The notes beneath the pieces were generated by a model. It was not told the DNA's origin and did not search any database. It saw nothing but the letters and a program-made list of their open reading frames with translations. This document shows, in pieces, positions 1-7,015 of a stretch of DNA of 10,711 nucleotides. Both the position numbers and the translations under genes were made by a program. Origin of the DNA: an uncultured Mailhella sp. (GTDB lineage: Bacteria; Desulfobacterota; Desulfovibrionia; Desulfovibrionales; Desulfovibrionaceae); NCBI GenBank assembly GCA_948482415.1, contig CAOMFZ010000062.1, forward strand, positions 1-10,711, given 5' to 3'. How positions within the stretch are numbered: the stretch's first letter is position 1; the number at the start of each line of letters is the position of its first letter.

Positions 1-569
1 TCCGTATGGAGCTGAATGCGGGCGCCTGTTGCGCGAATTTCCTGAATAAGACGTTGATGACGAGGTTTATCAAGCACAAAAACAACAAGGTCATGCACAT
101 CTTTGCCGCGTGCTTTTGCAATATTTATGAGGTTATCTTTTACAGGTGCATCAATATCGATAACATTGCGGGCTTCAGGACCAACAGCAATTTTTTGCAT
201 ATAAAAGCTTGGACCCGGATTATACATTGCACCGGCAGCACAGGCACCAATAACAGAAATAGAATTGGGGCGGCCAAGTGCCAGCAAATTTGTGCCTTCA
301 ACCGGGTCAACGGCGATGTCTAAACATGGACCTTCGCCTGTACCAATTTTTTCGCCATTATAGAGCATGGGGGCATTATCTTTTTCTCCCTCACCAATAA
401 TAACAGTTCCATTAATATCAAGTGAATTAAAGGAAAGACGCATAGCATCAACAGCTGCACCGTCACCGCCTTCTTTATTGCCGAGGCCAAGCCAGCGTGC
501 TGCGGATAAAGCTGCGGATTCAGTTACACGGACTAGATCAAAAGCTAAATTTTTTTCAGGAGCTTGCAT
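1..569 (-). CDS. glpX: Class II fructose-1,6-bisphosphatase (GlpX), 3' end cut by window edge
   Basis: This is the N-terminal 189 residues of a GlpX-type fructose-1,6-bisphosphatase. The enzyme hydrolyses fructose-1,6-bisphosphate to fructose-6-phosphate in the cytosol, the committed step of gluconeogenesis, and is usually Mn2+/Mg2+ dependent. The reading frame is open from an ATG at 569 to the left edge. By alignment from memory with E. coli GlpX, the metal and phosphate residues are all present: Asp36 in GGDGAAVDAMR, Glu60 in IIGEGEKD, and Asp88 and Glu91 in DPVEGTN, followed by a conserved SISVI strand. Full-length members have about 320 to 335 residues, so roughly 40% is missing beyond the window. 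The start is supported by a purine-rich GAGGGAAGG ribosome site about 6 nt upstream. The 120-bp gap to the smr gene carries its own promoter, so it is probably transcribed separately. A lactate-using organism would need this enzyme to make hexose, which fits the nearby glcDF genes. Confidence 0.95.
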   Translation of the reverse strand, partial: MQAPEKNLAFDLVRVTESAALSAARWLGLGNKEGGDGAAVDAMRLSFNSLDINGTVIIGEGEKDNAPMLYNGEKIGTGEGPCLDIAVDPVEGTNLLALGRPNSISVIGACAAGAMYNPGPSFYMQKIAVGPEARNVIDIDAPVKDNLINIAKARGKDVHDLVVFVLDKPRHQRLIQEIRATGARIQLHT

Positions 570-604
570 AAAAAACCTTCCCTCTTAATATTTTTTTCTC
601 CAAA

Positions 605-633
605 CTTATAACAAGTTTTATCACAATCAGCAA
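605..633 (-). promoter_or_regulatory. Predicted sigma70 promoter of glpX with extended -10
   Basis: On the minus strand, TTGCTG (628-633) and TATAAG (605-610) are separated by exactly 17 bp. A TG dinucleotide sits one base upstream of the -10, giving TGTTATAAG, an extended -10 element that can compensate for the weak -35 (3 of 6 consensus bases). Transcription would start near 598, leaving a leader of about 30 nt before the glpX ATG. A perfect 8-bp palindrome GGTTAACC (635-642) lies just upstream of the -35 and could be a protein site, but nothing else supports this. The rest of the 120-bp gap (570-689) shows no gene and no convincing terminator for the smr operon. Confidence 0.6.
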
Positions 634-689
634 GGGTTAACCATAAAAATTTTTTCACACTTTACTAACCCCGGAAAATGCCTGTTATT

Positions 690-1652
690 CTATAAAAAGA
701 AATCACTGTCTGTGGGCGTTAAATCCCAATATACCTTTCCATAATTCTTTTTTTGCTTGCGAATGAGTACATAAAGGGCGCCTGTTCCGCCGTCTTCCTG
801 CTTTGCCGTGCAAAAGGCAATAATAACCCGTCTGAAAGGGTCTTTTGTAAACCATTCCTGTACCTTATTGCGCAGAATAGGCATACCGTTTATGGAATTT
901 TTCCCTTTTCCCGTTACCACCAAAACAGTGCGAAGCCCGCGCTGATAGGAATTTCTGAAAAAGGCAATCAAATTATGATAAGCCTGCTCGGCATTTAACC
1001 CGTGTAAATCAATATGTGCTTCCGGACTGTACTGACGGCTTTGCAGTTTTCCCACTGTCATTAAATCTATGCCTAAAATATGCCCTTCCACATAATCTTC
1101 TGTGGCATTCAAAGCAAATTCCAATTTCCCGTCCATAAAATCCTGCAAAGGATTTGTCACAGGCGGAGGTGTCAGCGCCGTATCTTTTATGCAGGGAATA
1201 ATTTCACGCCCTTTACCCTCAAGCGCTTTGACATCCTGCATGGCTTTGTAAAAATCGTTTAATTCTTCGTCGTTTTCTGTTTGTTCCTGTTTTGCTTCAA
1301 CAATAATTTTTTTAGGAGTTTGCCTGTTTTTTTCAGTCTTTTCGTTTTTTTCCTGTTTTTTCACAGACTTTTCATTCTTCTGTGTTGATTTTTCCAAAAG
1401 TTCTGCCATAGTGCAGTCTGTGTCAGAAAAATCAGCATGCACTTTTTTATTGAAGGAAAGTTTATTGACTTCCCCAATACTTGCCAAAAACAAATGAGCA
1501 TCGTCATCAAAAGGAATATCAGTACTTTTTTGTTTCTTCGGTTCTGAACGAGTATTTTTTTCTTTCTTTTTTGCGTCCCTGTCCGGAAAGTCCATTTTTG
1601 AAAGTTTCGCAAAAGGATTGGCAAGCGTATCTTTTTCCTTGTTCTTACTCAT
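690..1652 (-). CDS. Smr-domain protein (SmrA/SmrB-like putative endonuclease)
   Basis: This is a 320-residue cytosolic protein with a C-terminal Smr domain (about residues 212 to 300). The domain contains the signature IDLHGLNAEQA, then VVTGKGKNS and later GALYVLI. The preceding YVEGHILGIDLMTVGKLQSRQYSPEAH resembles the linker before the Smr domain in E. coli SmrA/SmrB (there ending RGDYSPE). Smr domains are nucleases: SmrB cuts mRNA at collided ribosomes, and the MutS2 version acts on nucleic acid or ribosomes. Which role applies here is not shown. The first ~135 residues are highly charged, rich in Lys and Glu, and probably disordered. The classic HGxG motif is TGKG here, a variant I recall from other proteobacterial Smr proteins. 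I chose the ATG at 1652 over one at 1658 because it makes an ATGA overlap with the amrS stop and places the GGGA ribosome site 8 nt upstream. Last gene of the glcD block. Confidence 0.88.
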   Translation of the reverse strand: MSKNKEKDTLANPFAKLSKMDFPDRDAKKKEKNTRSEPKKQKSTDIPFDDDAHLFLASIGEVNKLSFNKKVHADFSDTDCTMAELLEKSTQKNEKSVKKQEKNEKTEKNRQTPKKIIVEAKQEQTENDEELNDFYKAMQDVKALEGKGREIIPCIKDTALTPPPVTNPLQDFMDGKLEFALNATEDYVEGHILGIDLMTVGKLQSRQYSPEAHIDLHGLNAEQAYHNLIAFFRNSYQRGLRTVLVVTGKGKNSINGMPILRNKVQEWFTKDPFRRVIIAFCTAKQEDGGTGALYVLIRKQKKNYGKVYWDLTPTDSDFFL

Positions 1653-2683
1653 TTCCATATTCCCTTTATCTCGTAATCACAATGAGGGCATTTTCCGGAA
1701 AATCCTTCAATTACCTCAACAAAATATCCGTTTCTTTTGACCAGCACAGTCCGGCAGTTGGGACAAAGCGTATCATTTTCTTTGCCCACATTACCATAAT
1801 AAATATAGTCAAGTCCTGCTTCTTTGCCGATTGCAAAGGCTTTTTCCAGAGTTTCTATTGGCGTTGCATGCTTATTTCGCATTTCATAATCAGGGTGAAA
1901 GGCACTGATATGCCAGACTGTTTCCTTGCCCAATTTTTCAGCAATAAAACGAGCTAATTGTGTTAATTCTTCTGTACTGTCATTCAAATCAGGAATGACA
2001 AGCGTTGTCACTTCCAAATGTAAACCTGCTTCTTTCACGCGCACACAGGAATCAAGCACGGGACGAAGCGACGCCTTGCAGCAGTCAGCATAGGTCTTTT
2101 CTGAAAAGGCTTTTATATCAATATTAAACGCATGAATATAGTCTTTTAATATTGAAAACGTCTGCTTTGAAAAATAACCGTTTGAAACAAAAAGATTAGC
2201 TTTCTCATGCTGCAGGGCAAGTTCCGCAAGCCTGAGTGCCTGTTCCATAAAAATTGTCGGCTCATTATAGGTATAGGCAAGCGTCTCAATTTTCTTTTGA
2301 CAGGCAATTTGAATAAGCTCCTCAGGATTATAGATGTGTCCGAAAAGAGACTTTAATTTTTCAAAATCAGAAACAAGCAGCCTGTCAGTATGCGCCGCTG
2401 TCACCAGTGAATGATTTTGACACCAGGCACAAGAAAAATTGCACCCCACAGTGCCGAATGAAAGCGCTTTTGCCCGTGGTTTAAAATGATAAAACGGTTT
2501 CTTTTCAACAGGGTCAATATTGACAGCCGCCAGATGCGTATCCACAAGGCTGTATACTTCCCCGTTTTTAAAATACCGCACATGGCATTTTCCAACGGGA
2601 TTTTCCTCTGACAAACGGCAAAAATGTGAGCAAAGCCGGCACACTGCCTGCGTTCCTGCTTTATCCCACATTTTTGCTCTCAT
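1649..2683 (-). CDS. amrS: AmmeMemoRadiSam system radical SAM enzyme (AmrS-like)
   Basis: This 344-residue protein is a radical S-adenosylmethionine enzyme of the AmmeMemoRadiSam family, often annotated as related to pyruvate formate-lyase activating enzyme. The SAM-cluster motif CNFSCAWCQN (Cys81, Cys85, Cys88) follows the family strand ALSFGTVG. An N-terminal cysteine set (Cys15, Cys18, Cys22, Cys33; CRLCSHFC, then GKC) and a C-terminal CPNC...CPHC pair (about residues 308 to 337) could bind zinc or extra Fe-S. The TYNEPTIF motif is also typical. The family is named for frequent association with AMMECR1 and Memo proteins, but neither is in this window. Its substrate is not something I can state. 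It starts 9 bp after glcF with an AGGA site 7 nt before the ATG, and its stop overlaps the smr start, so it is translated as part of the glcD-glcF-amrS-smr unit. The family call is firm; the symbol is assigned by family only. Confidence 0.92.
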   Translation of the reverse strand: MRAKMWDKAGTQAVCRLCSHFCRLSEENPVGKCHVRYFKNGEVYSLVDTHLAAVNIDPVEKKPFYHFKPRAKALSFGTVGCNFSCAWCQNHSLVTAAHTDRLLVSDFEKLKSLFGHIYNPEELIQIACQKKIETLAYTYNEPTIFMEQALRLAELALQHEKANLFVSNGYFSKQTFSILKDYIHAFNIDIKAFSEKTYADCCKASLRPVLDSCVRVKEAGLHLEVTTLVIPDLNDSTEELTQLARFIAEKLGKETVWHISAFHPDYEMRNKHATPIETLEKAFAIGKEAGLDYIYYGNVGKENDTLCPNCRTVLVKRNGYFVEVIEGFSGKCPHCDYEIKGIWK

Positions 2684-2692
2684 TTTATTGTC

Positions 2693-4000
2693 CTATTTCA
2701 AGTTTTCTGCAATGATTTCAAGGCTGTGCTTTACTTTGATATTTGAGTTATTTCTGCCCAGAATATCAGCAATCTGCATCATGCAGGCAGGACAGGCAGC
2801 CACAACTTCTTCTGCTCCGCTCTTCATGATGTTTAAGCCTTTGCGTGTACCAATCTGCAAAGAAAGTTCCGGCTGGGTCAAGGTAAAACTGCCGCCGCAG
2901 CCACAGCACTTATCAGCTTCTGCCATTTCCACCAAGGTGTAGTTATCATTCAATTTCAAGAGTTCACGGACTTCTTTTGAAATACCCAATGATTTTTTCA
3001 AGTGGCAGGATTCATGATAGGTTATCTTTTTGGCATTTTCTTTAGCGACTAAATCCTTGGTATCCACTTTCAGCACATTATAGAGAAAAGCATGAATATC
3101 AATAGCTTTTACGCTGATTTTTTTGAGTATTTCACGATCTTTTTCGCTATAATTTTCTGACAGGCGCACCCACCATTTATGCAGAGTTTCCGTACAGGAA
3201 GGACAGGCGCTGACAATGTACTGCACATCATCACCAAGTCCTAACCGTTCAAAAACACTGATATTATTTTTTACCAACGTATCATAGCCCACTTTATCGC
3301 CGGACGCTAAAGCAGGAAGTCCGCAGCAGGAAAAATCATCAGGCATAATCACGCCAACGCCATAATGATTTAACAATTTAATCACTGCGTCCCCGATTTG
3401 TGTATACACCTTGTCAGTCATACAGCCGGGATAAAAAATAACATTCATTTTCTTAGACTTATCACCTGTCAGCACGCCATACTTTTCATGCAGCTGCTCT
3501 TTTGGCAAAGTAGGCATATGTCTTGCCCCTAAAAATGGCTTGAGCAAAGGTGCTGTTGCTGTTTTTTGGGCATTTTGCTGTCTGCGTAAAATGAGTCCCT
3601 GAAAAAGTGAGCCTGTGTGAATGGCTTTTGAAAACAATTTCGGATGGGTCAGCAAAGATTGGAAAATAAGTTTTTTCAAAGGAGAAAGCTTCAAGTACTG
3701 GGTTAAAGCAATTCTGCCTTCAATAAAAATATCCAATGTTTTTACACCGGTAGAACAATTGTGTTCGCAAGCACCACATAAAAGACAACGAGTCAACCGT
3801 TCTTCTACAGCCTTTGGATCTTTGATGAGTTCATACGCCAAATTTTGTAAAAGAACAATTTTTCCCCTTGCAACATCAGCTTCTCTGCGGGTTTGCGTAA
3901 AAACAGGACAAACAGCCTGACAGTTGCCGCAGCGCATACAGGAAGCCAAGAGGTCGTCAATTTTGACAAGGGATTGTCTTAACTGTTCCATATCATTCAT
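2693..4000 (-). CDS. glcF: D-lactate/glycolate dehydrogenase iron-sulfur subunit (GlcF-like)
   Basis: This 435-residue protein is the electron-transfer partner of the FAD subunit encoded just upstream. Two ferredoxin-type [4Fe-4S] motifs are at the N terminus: CMRCGNCQAVCP (Cys21, 24, 27, 31) and CLLCGACEHNC (Cys72, 75, 78, 82). They are followed by two CCG domains. The first has PGC (193), SCCGLP (225-226) and ACPSC. The second has HESCHLKK, CCGCGG and AACPAC in the last ~110 residues. This order (two ferredoxin motifs, then two CCG repeats) is that of GlcF and related lactate/glycolate dehydrogenase subunits, and the length fits. Electrons would go from FADH2 through these clusters to quinone or another membrane acceptor. 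No membrane segment is evident. The ATG at 4000 lies 1 bp after the glcD stop, with AGGT about 8 nt upstream, so translation of the two is coupled. The substrate (D-lactate versus glycolate) cannot be settled from sequence. Confidence 0.93.
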   Translation of the reverse strand: MNDMEQLRQSLVKIDDLLASCMRCGNCQAVCPVFTQTRREADVARGKIVLLQNLAYELIKDPKAVEERLTRCLLCGACEHNCSTGVKTLDIFIEGRIALTQYLKLSPLKKLIFQSLLTHPKLFSKAIHTGSLFQGLILRRQQNAQKTATAPLLKPFLGARHMPTLPKEQLHEKYGVLTGDKSKKMNVIFYPGCMTDKVYTQIGDAVIKLLNHYGVGVIMPDDFSCCGLPALASGDKVGYDTLVKNNISVFERLGLGDDVQYIVSACPSCTETLHKWWVRLSENYSEKDREILKKISVKAIDIHAFLYNVLKVDTKDLVAKENAKKITYHESCHLKKSLGISKEVRELLKLNDNYTLVEMAEADKCCGCGGSFTLTQPELSLQIGTRKGLNIMKSGAEEVVAACPACMMQIADILGRNNSNIKVKHSLEIIAENLK

Positions 4001-4001
4001 A

Positions 4002-5387
4002 TTAAATACCTACTAATTTTTGTGAGTTGAAAAGTCCCTTAGGATCAATAGCTTTGCGCATTCTGCGTGAGAACATAATTGTTCCGCGTGAAGTTTCTTT
4101 TTCGAGCCATTTTGCTTTTGCAGTACCGATGCCGTGTTCGCCGGAAAGCGTACCGTGCAGGTCCAAAGCAACATTAAAGATTTCGTCAACAGCAGCTTCA
4201 ACGCGGACAAATTCTTCATGGTCACGTCTGTCACACAAAATAGTCGGGTGCAGATTACCGTCACCGGCATGTCCGAATGTTCCCATTTGTACATTGTATT
4301 TCTTGGCAATGTCATTGAGCGCTTTTACCATTGCAGGGATTTGGGAGCGAGGAACAGTTGCGTCTTCAAGAACTGTAGTCGGACGCAAACGGGCAAGTGC
4401 AGGAAGTGCGTTTCTTCTGCCTGCCCAGATTTTAGCCTTTTCTTCTTCGTTTTTCGCAACGTGGATATCGGTTGCGCCGCATTCTTTCAAAACTTTTTCC
4501 ACAATTTCAGCTTCATCGGCGACCTGTCCCGGGTGACCGTCCACTTCAATCAATAAGAGCGCGTCAGCATCTTTTGGCAAACCAATATGGGTGTCTTCTT
4601 CCACATAGTTAATAGTTGCATGGTCCAAAAATTCCAAGGTACAAGGTACAACGTGGGCGGCAATAATACCGGCAACAGCTTCTGATGCTTTTTGCACGTC
4701 ATCAAAAATAGCCATCATAGCCTTAGATGCCTTTGGAGGCGGAACAAGCTTCAAAATAGCTTTGCTGATTAAACCGAGTGTTCCCTCAGAGCCAATCATC
4801 ATGCCCGCAAGGTTATAACCGGTTACGCATTTGACGGTACGGGAGCCTGTTTTTACGAGCTGACCTTCATAGTCATAAAATTCCAGCCCCATAACATAAT
4901 CTTTGGTTACACCGTATTTCAAACCGCGAAGTCCGCCTGCATTTTCAGCAATATTGCCGCCAATGGTTGAAATACTTTGTGAGCCGGGGTCTGGCGGATA
5001 GAAAAGTCCTTTGGCAACAACTTCTTTAGCCAGATTTTCAGTAACAACCCCCGGTTCAACAACAGCATATAAGTCGTGCGTATTGATTTCTATAATTTTA
5101 TTCAATTTACCTGTGGCAATAACAACAGTGTCTTTTGAATCAGGAATGGTTCCGCCGGAAAGGTTGGAACCGGAGCCGCGAACTGTAATATGCAGCCCCT
5201 CATCATAACATTTTTTTACAATAGTTCCAAGCTGTTCTGTTTGTGTCGGCAGCAAAACAAGGGAAGGAACACGAGACTCAAGCACTGCGGCGTCAAAAGA
5301 ATACGCATGTCTGTCAATTTCATCTGATAAAACATTCTCTTTGCCTAAAAGCGCTTCAAACTCATCAATTAATAACTTTGAAATCAT
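4002..5387 (-). CDS. glcD: FAD-linked D-lactate/glycolate dehydrogenase catalytic subunit (GlcD-like)
   Basis: This 461-residue cytosolic flavoprotein of the PCMH/VAO family would oxidise D-lactate to pyruvate or glycolate to glyoxylate. The FAD-binding loop RGSGSNLSGG is at residues 70-79. It is followed by PPDPGS and GGNIAENAGGLRGLKYGVTKDYV, which contact FAD pyrophosphate and flavin. The C-terminal FAD-oxidase domain carries GTFGHAGDGNLHPT and SGEHGIGTAKAKWL, the family's substrate/metal histidine motifs. Length matches GlcD. I chose the ATG at 5387 rather than 5393: the strong AGAGGAG ribosome site (5394-5400) directly abuts the upstream ATG but sits 6 nt from the downstream one, and only the latter is properly spaced. 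Downstream glcF begins 1 bp after the stop. In Desulfovibrio, homologues of this pair feed lactate electrons to energy metabolism. No lactate permease, pta or ackA is in this window, so the neighbourhood does not settle the substrate. Confidence 0.94.
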   Translation of the reverse strand: MISKLLIDEFEALLGKENVLSDEIDRHAYSFDAAVLESRVPSLVLLPTQTEQLGTIVKKCYDEGLHITVRGSGSNLSGGTIPDSKDTVVIATGKLNKIIEINTHDLYAVVEPGVVTENLAKEVVAKGLFYPPDPGSQSISTIGGNIAENAGGLRGLKYGVTKDYVMGLEFYDYEGQLVKTGSRTVKCVTGYNLAGMMIGSEGTLGLISKAILKLVPPPKASKAMMAIFDDVQKASEAVAGIIAAHVVPCTLEFLDHATINYVEEDTHIGLPKDADALLLIEVDGHPGQVADEAEIVEKVLKECGATDIHVAKNEEEKAKIWAGRRNALPALARLRPTTVLEDATVPRSQIPAMVKALNDIAKKYNVQMGTFGHAGDGNLHPTILCDRRDHEEFVRVEAAVDEIFNVALDLHGTLSGEHGIGTAKAKWLEKETSRGTIMFSRRMRKAIDPKGLFNSQKLVGI

Positions 5388-5401
5388 ACACATCTCCTCT
5401 T

Positions 5402-5422
5402 GAGGTTGTTAGTCAATACCTC
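5402..5422 (-). promoter_or_regulatory. Small inverted repeat in the glcD leader
   Basis: The 77-bp gap between corA and glcD holds no gene. Immediately upstream of the glcD ribosome site, the strand being transcribed reads GAGGTATTG, ACTAA, CAACCTC. This can form a 7-bp stem with a 2-nt bulge and a 5-nt loop. It could be an operator or a leader hairpin, or chance. I see no good promoter in the gap: the best pair, TTGAAG and TAGAGG with 17 bp spacing, is weak. Read-through from the upstream operon is therefore possible. Confidence 0.25.
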
Positions 5423-5470
5423 TATCCTGTGGTCAGCTTTGCTTCAAAAAATCCAACAAGTAAATTTTTT

Positions 5471-6451
5471 TCAGCGAAACCAACCTTTTATTGCATAATA
5501 AATCACCATGCCAAGAGCAATGCAGAACATAATGCCTAAACAGAGCGGATAGGCATAATCATAATGATATTCTGGCATATGCTCAAAATTCATTCCATAT
5601 AAACTGGAAATAAATGTCAAAGGTAAAAAAATGGAAGACAAAACAGTGAGTATCCGCAAACGCTTGTCAGACAGTGCCCGCAAATGCGAATCTATGCGAT
5701 GCAGCTGATCTTCCAGACATTTATCCAGTTTACGCATGCTGTATTCAAGGTGGGTCAAAGTATCCACAATATCATTGAGCATTTTCTTTGTAGCCGCAGG
5801 ATACACAGGCACCACCAAAATATTGCGAAGCAGCGCGCAGGCAAATAAAAATTCTTCGCACTGCCCCGTAATATTCGCCAATCTTCCTTTTATTCTCACA
5901 ACATTGTCATTGTCTTTTATTTGAGGGATATTTTCCAGAGACGAAATAAAACTGCTGATAATGCTGCGTGCTTCAAGATAATTATTGATAAGATGTTATT
6001 CTACATTTTCAAGCAGATAGAGCAAAAAGAATATACCTTCCCTTCCCTCCAGTTTTTCGCCGAGTGATAATTGCAGCGCCGCTTTATCCAAAGTCTTGCT
6101 TTCACATTTTGTCACACTGACAACAACATTTCCGAGCAAAAGAAAATGAATAAAATGCGTTGCTTCTTCCCAATGATTGGAACTTGGTATGCGCAGATAC
6201 ATGCCTGTTGAAGCAACAACTTCTACCCGCGGAAAGGCTTTTTTATCATTAAAGAAAAGTTTTTCAGCGTCAGTAAGAGGCAGATTGTCCACCAATTTTT
6301 GCCATTCTTCTTCGGCCGCAGTTTCATACTGTGCCCAGTAAACAGTTTGAGAATGATCTTCAAAAAGTGTCTTTAAGGGTATTTCTTCACCTAATTTACA
6401 ATCTGTCTCTTTGCAGACATTATTATGGATATAAACAATTTTCTTTTCCAT
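5471..6451 (-). pseudogene. corA: CorA-family Mg2+/Co2+ transporter interrupted by one in-frame TAA
   Basis: CorA proteins are homopentameric inner-membrane channels for Mg2+ (and Co2+/Ni2+). An N-terminal part (6451 to the stop at 5996-5998, 151 residues) carries the cytosolic alpha/beta domain, here divergent. The sequence then continues in the same frame for 174 codons with helices that match the CorA stalk, the signature YGMNF at the end of the first membrane helix, the acidic linker EHMPEYHYDY, and a second membrane helix ending in KGWFR. Joined through the stop, the frame is 326 codons, the normal CorA length, so no bases appear missing. No ATG occurs in frame just after the stop. The first candidate, a GTG at 5899, has no ribosome site. 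The gene begins 11 bp after hslV with a weak GGTG site. The likeliest reading is a nonsense-inactivated gene or a sequencing error; suppression cannot be excluded. The CorA identity rests mainly on the C-terminal half. Confidence 0.85.
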
Positions 6452-6462
6452 AACACCAAGTC

Positions 6463-7005
6463 TTATTCTTTTGTCAAAATTTCCATGGTTAAATTATGGT
6501 TGGTAAAGACACAAATATCCCCTGCAATTTCCATAGCTTCCTTTGCAATTTCTTCTGCATCAAGGTCACTGTGCTTCAAGAGAGCCTTTGCAGCAGAAAG
6601 AGCAAAACTTCCGCCAGAACCGATAGCAGCCACGCCAAAATCAGGCTCAATCACATCGCCGGTACCTGTCAAAATCAAAATATGTTCATAATCAGCCACT
6701 AAAAGCATGGCTTCCAATTTGCGTAAATACTTGTCACTTCGCCAGTCCTTTGCCAGTTCCACAGCTGCGCGGGTAAGATTGCCGCCGCTTTCCTCAAGTT
6801 TTGCTTCAAAGCGTTCAAAAAGCGTAAAGGCATCAGCTGTTGCCCCCGCAAAACCGCCAATAACCTTGCCTTTATACAAACGACGGACTTTTTTGGCAGT
6901 GTGTTTCATTACCATGCTTTGTCCCATAGTAACCTGTCCGTCACCGGCTATGACAACTTTATTATCTTTTTTTACTGCTAATATGGTCGTTCCGCGAATT
7001 TCCAT
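6463..7005 (-). CDS. hslV: ATP-dependent protease proteolytic subunit HslV
   Basis: HslV (ClpQ) forms a double hexameric ring that degrades proteins fed by the HslU ATPase. The 180-residue product aligns along its length with E. coli HslV: TTILAVKKDNKVVIAGDGQVTMG, KKVRRL, GFAGATADAFTLFE, AKDWRSDKYLRKLEAMLLVAD, GSGG and GDICVFTNHN. The nucleophile is Thr6 (mature Thr1), with Asp22 and Lys39 matching catalytic Asp17 and Lys33. Gly, Cys and Thr of GDICVFT fit the cation site. Five residues (MEIRG) precede the nucleophile, so a short propeptide must be removed, unlike E. coli where only Met is lost. The ATG at 7005 is preceded by AAAGGAAA and lies 10 bp after the M48 protease stop. An in-frame start at 7095 would add 30 residues inside the upstream gene and is not credible. 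hslU is not adjacent in this window. Confidence 0.96.
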   Translation of the reverse strand: MEIRGTTILAVKKDNKVVIAGDGQVTMGQSMVMKHTAKKVRRLYKGKVIGGFAGATADAFTLFERFEAKLEESGGNLTRAAVELAKDWRSDKYLRKLEAMLLVADYEHILILTGTGDVIEPDFGVAAIGSGGSFALSAAKALLKHSDLDAEEIAKEAMEIAGDICVFTNHNLTMEILTKE

Positions 7006-7015
7006 AATATTTCCT

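Noticed and set aside
634..671. Possible terminator hairpin GGGTTA/TAACCC between smr and glpX
   Set aside because: The stem is only about 6 bp with a loop of about 26 nt and no adjacent U run in the correct place.
1481..1957. 158-codon plus-strand frame across the smr/amrS junction
   Set aside because: It is antisense to two well-supported genes and shows no domain.
5471..5899. Separate small gene encoding only the CorA membrane domain from GTG at 5899
   Set aside because: No ribosome site precedes the GTG, and 32 further in-frame codons between it and the TAA continue the CorA stalk, pointing to one interrupted gene.
5996..5998. Recoding (selenocysteine or pyrrolysine) at the corA stop
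   Set aside because: Those use TGA or TAG; this codon is TAA, and no recoding hairpin stands out nearby.
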